Assembly: GCA_026392265.1 (NCBI GenBank) | Contig: JAPLCL010000013.1 | Location: 1-7,133, forward strand | Direction of reading: 5' to 3' | From: Actinomycetota bacterium | GTDB lineage: Bacteria; Actinomycetota; Thermoleophilia; UBA2241 | DNA length: 7,133 nucleotides | In this document: in pieces, positions 1 to 5,626 of the stretch | Layout: every line of letters begins with the position of its first letter | Numbering within the stretch: the stretch's first letter is position 1 | Translations under genes and position numbers: made by a program | Notes under the pieces: generated by a model | What the model was told of the DNA's origin: nothing | The model's input: the letters and a program-made list of their open reading frames with translations, nothing else | Database searches by the model: none

Positions 1-69
1 CGGCCAAGCCGCACTCCGTCGACCGCGCCGCCCACGACCACGAAGCGTACTCAGCGAAGGAGAACACCG
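1..69. other. Upstream leader of the methyltransferase gene; no gene seen
   Basis: This stretch holds no gene I can support. The frame of the downstream gene stays open back to the window edge, but the codons there read as low-complexity Thr/Pro/Arg unlike the start of any MttB protein. The strong ribosome binding site AAGGAG at 57-62, 7 nt before the ATG at 70, argues that translation begins at 70. The frame-3 reading is also open but shows no recognisable protein end. A promoter cannot be identified in so short a piece, so the operon may well start further upstream. Confidence 0.5.
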
Positions 70-1512
70 ATGGCGAAAACCCTCCGTGTCGAACTGCTCA
101 GTCAAGAGGACATCGACTCCATCTTCGAGAAGACCGTGCACATCCTCGCCGCCCACGGCGTCAAGGTCGACCACGAGGAAGCACTCGAGCGGCTTGCCGC
201 GGCGGGCGCGCACGTGGATCGCGCGACCAGGATGGTCCGCTTCTCCCGGGAGAACATCGAGACCGCGCTCAAGAGCGTGCCCCCGACGGTGACCGTCCGG
301 GGCGCCGACGAGAAGCACGACTTCACGGTGCCGGATCCATCGGGCAAGTTCTATTCCACGACGTGCGTGCAGACGATGCGCTACCTCGACCCCGACTCCG
401 GCGACTACATCGACAACACCCACGAGCGCTTTGCCGAGTGGTGCCAGCTCGTGGAGCAGCTCCCCAACATCCACGTGTGCGCCATCCAGACACCCATGGA
501 TGCGCCGCCGGCGACTGCGGACGTGCACGGGCTCAACGTGCAGCTGCAGAACACCTCCAAGCCCCTGATGCTGCTGGCCTACTGCTACGAGAGCGTGCCG
601 TATCTCTTCGACCTCATGCTGGCGCGCGCCGGCAGCGCCGAAGCGCTGCGCAAGCGGCCGCTGCTGCTCATCAACCCCACGTCGCTGAGTCCGCTGGTGT
701 TCAAGGACATGGACATGGCGCAGCTGGCCGGCGCCGCGGAGTACGACATCCCCGTGGCCGCGAACTCGCTGCCCGTGCTCGGGGCCACGGCCCCCGGGAC
801 GATCGCCGGCACGGTCCTCCTGCAGGCCGTCGAGCTCCTCGCCTTCCTCGTCATGTCGCAGATGTTCAAGCCCGGCCTGCCCTTCGTGGCCACCGTCTTC
901 AACACGACGATGGACCTCGGCACGGGCAACGCGCTGCTCGCCAGCAGCGAGACGATCCTCACCCGCGCGGCGACCGCCCAGTTCTGCAAGGCGGCCTTCA
1001 ACGTCCCGGTGGAGACCTTCTCGCTGATGGCTGATTCCTACCTCCCCGACGGCCAGACGGCCGCCGAGAAGACGCTCCAGCCCACGATCCTCTCGATGGC
1101 GGGCGCGGACATCCTCTACGGCGCCGGTCGCCTGGGCGGCTCGACGCTGGCAAGCCCGGTCGAGCTCATCATCGACGATCGCCTGTTCGCCGTGATCCAG
1201 CGCACCGTGGCCGGCGTGCAGGTCGACGACGAGACGCTGGCGGTGGACGAGATCATCGGCGCCGGCGCCGGCGGGCACTACCTGCGCCGCAAGCACACCC
1301 TGCGGCACTGCCGCGAGATGATCCGCCCCGACCTGTTCGTCCCCGACGTGCTGGACAACTGGATCGCCGCCGGCCGCAAGGACCTGCAGACCCGCGCCAC
1401 CGAGCTCTACAGAGAGCTGAAGAAGGGCCTCGAGCCGCTGTCGCTTCCCGACGACGTGAAGCGCGACATGGACAACGTCGTCAAGGCGGCCGACAAGGCC
1501 CTGGCCGGCTGA
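70..1512 (+). CDS. MttB-superfamily corrinoid-dependent amine methyltransferase, non-pyrrolysine type
   Basis: This 480-residue protein belongs to the trimethylamine methyltransferase (MttB/COG5598) superfamily. It would transfer a methyl group from a methylated amine to the Co(I) corrinoid protein encoded next door, in the cytoplasm. The N-terminal part (about residues 8-80: LSQEDIDSIFEKTVHIL, then the GVKVDHEEALERLAAAGA segment) is typical of the family, as is the barrel region with ADSYLPDGQ...EK at residues 321-334 and the C-terminal segment ending in GAGGHYLRRKHT. Archaeal trimethylamine enzymes carry pyrrolysine, encoded by an in-frame TAG, in this C-terminal third; here the frame is uninterrupted by TAG over near-usual length. 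It therefore resembles the non-Pyl branch, which includes glycine betaine, proline betaine, carnitine and gamma-butyrobetaine demethylases, so a quaternary amine is the likelier substrate. Which one cannot be read from sequence. The start at ATG 70 is supported by AAGGAG at 57-62. Family call is secure; substrate is not. Confidence 0.9.
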   Translation: MAKTLRVELLSQEDIDSIFEKTVHILAAHGVKVDHEEALERLAAAGAHVDRATRMVRFSRENIETALKSVPPTVTVRGADEKHDFTVPDPSGKFYSTTCVQTMRYLDPDSGDYIDNTHERFAEWCQLVEQLPNIHVCAIQTPMDAPPATADVHGLNVQLQNTSKPLMLLAYCYESVPYLFDLMLARAGSAEALRKRPLLLINPTSLSPLVFKDMDMAQLAGAAEYDIPVAANSLPVLGATAPGTIAGTVLLQAVELLAFLVMSQMFKPGLPFVATVFNTTMDLGTGNALLASSETILTRAATAQFCKAAFNVPVETFSLMADSYLPDGQTAAEKTLQPTILSMAGADILYGAGRLGGSTLASPVELIIDDRLFAVIQRTVAGVQVDDETLAVDEIIGAGAGGHYLRRKHTLRHCREMIRPDLFVPDVLDNWIAAGRKDLQTRATELYRELKKGLEPLSLPDDVKRDMDNVVKAADKALAG

Positions 1513-1520
1513 GGGCCGGC
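1504..1520 (+). repeat. Short GC hairpin straddling the methyltransferase stop codon
   Basis: GCCGGC at 1504-1509 and GCCGGC at 1515-1520 are mutually complementary. They would form a 6-bp all-GC stem with a 5-nt loop containing the TGA stop (1510-1512). No T-tract follows, so it is not an intrinsic terminator. It could affect mRNA stability or relative expression of the methyltransferase and corrinoid protein. In DNA this GC-rich such short palindromes also occur by chance. Confidence 0.3.
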
Positions 1521-1554
1521 AGCTTCCCGGTACCCCTGACACTCTGGAGGAACG

Positions 1555-2178
1555 ATGGCGTTTGACAGCTTGCAGCAGGCAGTGATCGCTGGGGACGAGG
1601 AGGAGACCGTGCGCCTCGTCCAGCAGCACCTCGACGAAGGCAAGGAGGCGGCCGACATCCTCGACAACGGCCTCATCGCGGCGATGGACGTCGTGGGCGC
1701 GCAGTTCAGCGCCGGCGAGCTGTTCATCCCCGAGATGCTCGTGAGCGCCGAGGCCATGCAGGACGGTCTCGCACTACTGAAGCCCCTGCTGGTCGCCGGC
1801 TCCGCCGGCGGCAAGGGCACCGTCGTCATGGGCGCCGTGAAGGGCGACCTGCACGACATCGGCAAGAACCTCGTCGTGCTCATGCTCGAGGGCGCCGGCT
1901 TCACGGTCATCGACCTCGGCAACGACGTCGCCCCCGAGGGCTTTGTGGCGGCTGCCAAGGAGCACCGGGCCGATGTCATCGGTATGTCGGCGCTGCTCGT
2001 CACCACGATGCCTCACATGAAGACCACGGTCGAGCAGCTGCGCGCGTCCGGGCTTGCCACCAAGGCGATCGTCGGCGGCGCGCCGCTGACTCAGGCCTAC
2101 GCCGACGAGATCGCCGCCGACGGCTACGCCTCCGACGCCCCCGGCGCCGTGGTCCTCTGCAAGAGCATCGTGGCCTGA
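1555..2178 (+). CDS. Methyltransferase cognate corrinoid (B12-binding) protein, MttC/MtbC-like
   Basis: This 207-residue protein is the cobamide-carrying partner of the upstream methyltransferase. It accepts the substrate methyl group on cobalt and presents it to a second methyltransferase, usually one that passes it to tetrahydrofolate or coenzyme M. Residues 1-85 form the helical cap domain with the typical FSAGELFIPEMLVSAEAM stretch. The Rossmann-like B12 domain follows, with the DxHxxG motif at D98-L-H100-D-I-G103 (His100 is the lower cobalt ligand), the S145-A-L-L-V-T149 strand and GGAPL at 174-178. Length and ending (YADEIAADGYASDAPGAV) are normal for the family. The GGAGG at 1546-1550 is 4 nt from the ATG. 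The gene sits 42 nt after the methyltransferase, the usual arrangement for cognate pairs. No reductive activator (RamA/RACo type) or acceptor methyltransferase is in the window. Confidence 0.94.
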   Translation: MAFDSLQQAVIAGDEEETVRLVQQHLDEGKEAADILDNGLIAAMDVVGAQFSAGELFIPEMLVSAEAMQDGLALLKPLLVAGSAGGKGTVVMGAVKGDLHDIGKNLVVLMLEGAGFTVIDLGNDVAPEGFVAAAKEHRADVIGMSALLVTTMPHMKTTVEQLRASGLATKAIVGGAPLTQAYADEIAADGYASDAPGAVVLCKSIVA

Positions 2179-2210
2179 GCGCCACCACGAGCAAGATCGA
2201 AGGAGAGACG

Positions 2211-3905
2211 ATGTCCGCTGAGGACCAGACGCAGCGTAGCGGCGCCCCACGCGGCGCAAGGGTGGTCCATGCCCCTCGTGGCACGGAGATCAGTTGCAAG
2301 GGCTGGCAGCAGGAGGCCGCCCTGCGCATGCTCCACAACAACCTCGACCCCGAGGTTGCCGAGGCTCCGGACGAGCTCATCGTCTACGGCGGCGCCGACA
2401 AAGCGGCGCGCAGCTGGGAGGCGTTCGACGCGATCACTGCGACGTTGCGCCGCCTCGGTGACGACGAGACGCTGCTCGTCGCGAGCGGCAAGCCGGTGGG
2501 CGTCTTCACGACCCATGCCGAGGCGCCCCGCGTGCTCATCGCCAACGCCAACCTGGTGCCCGACTGGGCGAACTGGGACGAGTTCCGTCGCCTCGACGCC
2601 CTTGGCCTGACCATGTACGGGCAGATGACGGCCGGATCGTGGATCTACATCGGCACGCAGGGCATCCTCCAGGGTACCTACCAGACCTTTGCGGCCGCCG
2701 GCCAGAAGCACTACGGCGCCGACCTTGCCGGTCGGCTCGTGTTGACCGCCGGCCTCGGCGGCATGGGTGGCGCCCAGCCGCTCGCCGTGACCATGGCCGG
2801 TGGCGTCGCACTGTGCGTCGAGGTCGACCCACACCGCATCGAGCGCCGCCTCGAGACCGCCTACGTCGACGTGGCGGCGGAGTCACTGGATGACGCGCTG
2901 CGCATCGCCGACGAGGCCATGAAGGCGAAGAAGCCGCTGTCCATCGCGCTCCTCGGCAATGCCGCCGACGTCTACCCAGAGCTGGTGCGCCGCGGCTTCA
3001 CCCCCGACCTCGTCACCGATCAGACCTCGGCGCACGACACACTCAACGGCTACGTGCCCAACGGCATGAGTCTCGACGAGGCGCTCCGGCTGCGCGCCGC
3101 CGATCCGCAGGAGTACGTGCGTCGCGCGGTCGCCAGTATCGTCGTCCATGTGGCGGCGATGGTCGCGTTGCAGAAGGCCGGCGCCCACGTGTTCGACTAC
3201 GGCAACAACATCCGCGGGGTGGCGAAGGAGGCCGGCTACGCCGACGCCTTCGCCTTTGAGGGCTTCGTGCCGCTGTATCTCCGTCCGCTGTTCTGCCGCG
3301 GCAACGGCCCCTTCCGCTGGGCGGCGCTCAGCGGCGACCCGGCCGACATCGCCGTCACCGACGCCGCCCTGCTCGAGGCGTTCCCCGACAACGAGATGGT
3401 CACGCGCTGGCTCAAGATGGCTGCCGAGAAGGTCCACTTCCAGGGCCTGCCCTGCCGCATCTGCTGGCTCGAGTACGGCGAGCGCGCCAAAGCCGGGCAG
3501 ATCTTCAACGACCTGGTGCGCAGCGGCAAGGTCAAGGCGCCGCTGGTCATCGGCCGCGACCACCTGGATTCGGGCTCGGTCGCCAGCCCCTACCGCGAGA
3601 CCGAGAGCATGCGCGACGGCAGCGACGCGATCGCCGACTGGCCCATCCTCAACGCTCTCGTGAACACGGCCGCGGGCGCGTCGTGGGTGAGCTTCCACCA
3701 CGGCGGCGGCGTGGGCATCGGCAAGAGCCTGCACGCCGGCATGGTCGTGGTGGCCGACGGCACCGATATGATGGCCGCTCGCCTCCAGCGCGTGCTCACC
3801 AGCGACCCGGGCACCGGCGTGATGCGTCACGCCGACGCCGGCTACCCGGAGGCCATCGAGAAGGCCCGTGAGAGCGGCATCGATCTGCCGATGGTGACCG
3901 GATAG
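2211..3905 (+). CDS. hutU: Urocanate hydratase (urocanase) family protein, possibly with altered substrate
   Basis: This 564-residue protein matches the urocanase family over its whole length. Urocanase uses tightly bound NAD+ as an electrophile to add water to urocanate, giving imidazolonepropionate in histidine breakdown. Visible hallmarks are CKGWQQEAALRML near the N-terminus, Y59-G-G, MTAGSWIYIGTQGI, the NAD loop G181-LGGMGGAQP190, VTDQTSAHD, FDYGNNIRG, LRPLFCRGNGPFRW, the FQGLP-RICW motif with Cys418 at the position of the conserved active-site cysteine, IGRDHLDSGSVASPYRETE, and HHGGGVGIG. Against the consensus I remember, several motif positions differ: D63 and S68 (usually G and N in YGGxGKAARNW), C415 (usually A), E421 (usually G) and K505 (usually F/Y). 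It may thus be an ordinary but divergent HutU or a relative acting on a modified urocanate, such as the thiourocanate hydratase of ergothioneine degradation. AAGGAG at 2200-2205 sets the start. It lies 32 nt after the corrinoid gene; no hutH, hutI or hutF is in the window. Confidence 0.9.
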   Translation: MSAEDQTQRSGAPRGARVVHAPRGTEISCKGWQQEAALRMLHNNLDPEVAEAPDELIVYGGADKAARSWEAFDAITATLRRLGDDETLLVASGKPVGVFTTHAEAPRVLIANANLVPDWANWDEFRRLDALGLTMYGQMTAGSWIYIGTQGILQGTYQTFAAAGQKHYGADLAGRLVLTAGLGGMGGAQPLAVTMAGGVALCVEVDPHRIERRLETAYVDVAAESLDDALRIADEAMKAKKPLSIALLGNAADVYPELVRRGFTPDLVTDQTSAHDTLNGYVPNGMSLDEALRLRAADPQEYVRRAVASIVVHVAAMVALQKAGAHVFDYGNNIRGVAKEAGYADAFAFEGFVPLYLRPLFCRGNGPFRWAALSGDPADIAVTDAALLEAFPDNEMVTRWLKMAAEKVHFQGLPCRICWLEYGERAKAGQIFNDLVRSGKVKAPLVIGRDHLDSGSVASPYRETESMRDGSDAIADWPILNALVNTAAGASWVSFHHGGGVGIGKSLHAGMVVVADGTDMMAARLQRVLTSDPGTGVMRHADAGYPEAIEKARESGIDLPMVTG

Positions 3906-3985
3906 CGCGACGCGTGCCTGCGGGCCGATCTCGCGGCGATGTGCGCACTTCTCCCCTAGCCCACGGCGGCGTACTCGGTCGCGCC
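3906..3985. other. Non-coding spacer after the urocanase gene; no terminator recognised
   Basis: The first half of the intergenic region holds no reading frame with a ribosome binding site. It contains the 8-bp palindrome GTGCGCAC at 3941-3948 and a weak 4-bp GCCG/CGGC pairing, but no stem of useful length followed by T residues. Transcription from the methyltransferase-urocanase cluster may therefore continue into korD, or stop by a factor-dependent route. Confidence 0.4.
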
Positions 3986-4011
3986 CGCTGCGGCTGAGGT
4001 CTCACGCAGCG
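3986..4011. repeat. Inverted repeat upstream of the -10 box (candidate operator or RNA hairpin)
   Basis: CGCTGCG at 3986-3992 is the exact reverse complement of CGCAGCG at 4005-4011. Inside it, TGAG at 3995-3998 is complementary to CTCA at 4001-4004. The whole can fold as an almost continuous stem interrupted by a 2-nt GC bulge (3993-3994). As DNA it covers the -35 region of the putative promoter whose -10 box begins at 4012, a usual place for a repressor site. As RNA it would be a hairpin made by read-through from the urocanase gene. No T-run follows, so it is not a classical terminator. Confidence 0.5.
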
Positions 4012-4031
4012 TAGAATCAACCCCTCAGCCG
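3991..4031. repeat. 9-bp perfect inverted repeat flanking the TAGAAT box
   Basis: CGGCTGAGG at 3991-3999 is the exact reverse complement of CCTCAGCCG at 4023-4031, with a 23-nt spacer holding the TAGAAT box. The two arm centres are 32 bp apart, close to three turns of B-DNA, so both half-sites would face the same side of the helix. The left arm overlaps both arms of the neighbouring 3986-4011 repeat's left half, so the two foldings are mutually exclusive in single-stranded RNA. This is seen directly in sequence; a regulatory role is inference. Confidence 0.5.
4012..4017 (+). promoter_or_regulatory. Putative -10 box (TAGAAT) for the korDABC-sucC operon
   Basis: TAGAAT is one base from the sigma-70-type consensus TATAAT and is a conspicuous A/T island in very GC-rich surroundings. 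It lies 57 nt before the preferred korD start, which would give a leader of roughly 50 nt. No good -35 match is seen around 3989-3994, where the inverted repeats lie, so transcription may depend on an activator or on a weak -35. The box sits in the only sizeable gap of the window, consistent with a new transcript starting here. Confidence 0.4.
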
Positions 4032-4063
4032 ACCGGAAGAGTGCCGCCGGTGACGAACGACAC

Positions 4064-4068
4064 GGAGG
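4064..4068 (+). promoter_or_regulatory. Ribosome binding site that decides the korD start
   Basis: GGAGG is followed directly by three tandem in-frame ATG codons (4069, 4072, 4075). The first touches the Shine-Dalgarno sequence, whereas the third has a 6-nt spacer, which is near ideal. The start is therefore placed at 4075 rather than at the longest reading frame. Confidence 0.65.
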
Positions 4069-4074
4069 ATGATG

Positions 4075-4461
4075 ATGAACGCCACAGAGGACAGGGCGGC
4101 GCCCGACGGGGAGTCTCTCGCCCAAGTCGCGCTGGACCTCGAGCTCTGCAAAGTCTGCGGCATCTGTATCGAGCTCTGCCCCGAGGACGTGTTCGACCGC
4201 GACAAGCTGGGGTACCCCATCGTCGCGCGAGCGGAGGATTGCACGTCCTGCCTGCTGTGTGAGATCCACTGCCCCGACTTCGCCATCGAAGTGCAGCGTC
4301 GCGCTCGCAAGAAGCCGGCGCAGGGCGCGGCGGCGACGCCGGAGGCGATCGCCGAGGCCGCCAGCGACAGGGTGAAGGCGGCGCTTGCCGCTCGACCGGA
4401 CCACGACGAACGCCCCGTGACCGGCAGCGAGTGCGGCGTCCACGGCGGGGGGGATGACTGA
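4075..4461 (+). CDS. korD: 2-oxoglutarate:ferredoxin oxidoreductase delta subunit, 2[4Fe-4S] ferredoxin-like
   Basis: This 128-residue protein is the ferredoxin-type subunit that carries electrons from the catalytic KorAB core out to soluble ferredoxin. Two classic cluster motifs are visible: C25-KV-C28-GI-C31-IEL-C35-P and C56-TS-C59-LL-C62-EIH-C66-P, giving eight cysteines for two [4Fe-4S] clusters. After residue 67 comes a tail of about 60 residues rich in Ala, Arg, Asp and Gly, with no recognisable domain; KorD subunits are often shorter, so this extension is somewhat unusual. The start at 4075 is chosen by ribosome binding site spacing; the longer frame begins at 4069 and would add only two Met. 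The stop overlaps the korA start by 8 nt, so the genes are translationally coupled. A run of seven G at 4447-4453 lies just before the korA start. Confidence 0.88.
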   Translation: MNATEDRAAPDGESLAQVALDLELCKVCGICIELCPEDVFDRDKLGYPIVARAEDCTSCLLCEIHCPDFAIEVQRRARKKPAQGAAATPEAIAEAASDRVKAALAARPDHDERPVTGSECGVHGGGDD

Positions 4462-5626
4462 CATGTCCATAGCACCGATACTCATGCAGGGTAACGAGGC
4501 CGTCGCCGAAGGTGCCATCGCCGCCGGCGCGCGATTCTTTGCCGGCTACCCCATCACGCCTTCTACGGAGATCGCCGAGACGCTTGCCCGCCGCATGCCG
4601 GAGGTCGGCGGCTCGTTCATCCAGATGGAGGATGAGATCGCCAGCATCTCCGCGGTCTGCGGCGCCTCGCTCGCCGGGCTGAAGGCGCTCACCGCGACCT
4701 CGGGTCCCGGCTTCAGCCTCATGCAGGAGATGATCGGCTTCGCCGAGATGGCGCAGATCCCCTGCGTCATCGTCGACGTGATGCGCGGCGGGCCCTCCAC
4801 AGGCCTGCCCACCGAGCCCAGCCAGGGCGACGTGATGCAGGCCCGGTGGGGCACGCACGGCGAGCACTCGGTGATCGCCCTCGTGCCGAGCAGCGTGGAG
4901 GAGTGCTTCACGCTCACCATCGAGGCTTTCAACTTGTCCGAGCAGTATCGCACCCCGGTCATCGTGCTCAGCGACGCGCTCATCGGCCACATGCGCGAGG
5001 CCGTCACGCTGCCCGAGCCGGGGAGCCTGCGCATCGCCGAGCGCGGCACTCCCGACTGTGCCCCCGAAGAGTACGACACCGTGATGAGCGACCTCGACAA
5101 CATCCTCCCGCGGCCGCCGCTGGGTTCGCCGTTCCGTGTGCACGTCACGGGCCTGGTGTACAACCGCAGGAGCGGGGCCCCCGAGACCGGCGACCCCCAG
5201 GTCGCCGGCGACCTGGGGCGCTACCTGCGCGAGAAGATCTACCATCACCGCGACTCCATCGCGCGCGTCGAGGAGTATGAGATGAAGGACGCCGAGGTGG
5301 CCATCTTCGCCTACGGCTCCGTGGCGCGCTCGGCCAAGGCCGTGGTCAAGTGGGCGCGCGCCAGGGGCGTGCCCGTGGGCCTGGTGCGGCCCATAACCCT
5401 GTGGCCCTTCCCGACGCTGGCCGTCGACCGCATGGCCGAGCAGGTGCGCACCGTCATCGTCCCCGAGATGAACCTCAAGCAGATGAGCTGGGAAGTGCAG
5501 GCCGCGGTGTCAGGGCGCACCAAGGTCGTCGACTTCGGGCGCGTCGACGGCAAGCTGATCACCCCGGCGCAGATCGAGGAGCTCGTGAAGGCTGAGTTCT
5601 ACTACCACGATTGGGGGAAGTCATGA
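4454..5626 (+). CDS. korA: 2-oxoglutarate:ferredoxin oxidoreductase alpha subunit
   Basis: This 390-residue protein is the alpha subunit of the thiamine-diphosphate-dependent 2-oxoacid:ferredoxin oxidoreductase. With KorB it catalyses 2-oxoglutarate + CoA + oxidised ferredoxin to succinyl-CoA + CO2 + reduced ferredoxin. It carries the family signature G31-YPITPSTE39, the Q57-MEDE61 segment, S83-GPG86-FSLMQE, and RGGPSTGLPTEPSQGD. These match the N-terminal pyrimidine-binding domain; the C-terminal half (about 270-385) has the transketolase C-terminal-like fold expected for the family. Absence of a gamma domain in the same chain shows the split, four-subunit architecture. Substrate choice (2-oxoglutarate rather than another 2-oxoacid) rests on KorA-like motifs and on the adjacent sucC. 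The start at 4454 overlaps korD; an in-frame ATG at 4463 is a possible alternative, placed 9 nt after the G-run at 4447-4453, which is the only purine-rich ribosome-binding candidate. Confidence 0.92.
   Translation: MTDMSIAPILMQGNEAVAEGAIAAGARFFAGYPITPSTEIAETLARRMPEVGGSFIQMEDEIASISAVCGASLAGLKALTATSGPGFSLMQEMIGFAEMAQIPCVIVDVMRGGPSTGLPTEPSQGDVMQARWGTHGEHSVIALVPSSVEECFTLTIEAFNLSEQYRTPVIVLSDALIGHMREAVTLPEPGSLRIAERGTPDCAPEEYDTVMSDLDNILPRPPLGSPFRVHVTGLVYNRRSGAPETGDPQVAGDLGRYLREKIYHHRDSIARVEEYEMKDAEVAIFAYGSVARSAKAVVKWARARGVPVGLVRPITLWPFPTLAVDRMAEQVRTVIVPEMNLKQMSWEVQAAVSGRTKVVDFGRVDGKLITPAQIEELVKAEFYYHDWGKS

Noticed and set aside
363..1034. Plus-strand alternative frame of 223 codons inside the methyltransferase gene
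   Set aside because: Arg/Pro/Ala-rich shadow frame without a ribosome binding site, overlapping a clear MttB homolog.
1500..1512. Pyrrolysine read-through of the methyltransferase stop
   Set aside because: The stop is TGA, not TAG, and the protein is already full length with no downstream family sequence in frame.
2883..3830. Minus-strand frame of 315 codons opposite the urocanase gene
   Set aside because: Composition (Val/Ala/His/Asp-rich) is that of a codon-shadow frame, and the plus-strand frame matches urocanase along its entire length.
3914..3950. Possible intrinsic terminator after the urocanase gene
   Set aside because: Only a 4-bp stem and an 8-bp palindrome are present, with just two T residues after it; this does not meet the usual stem plus T-tract pattern.
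4025..5248. Long minus-strand reading frame (407 codons) opposite korD and korA
   Set aside because: It runs antisense through genes with clear family motifs, its product is Arg/Gly/Ala-rich without recognisable domains, and such open frames are expected opposite high-GC genes.
5611..5622. TTG start for korB at 5611
   Set aside because: The ATG at 5623 overlaps the korA stop as ATGA and has a suitable purine-rich ribosome binding site; the TTG has none and would put that site inside the coding sequence.
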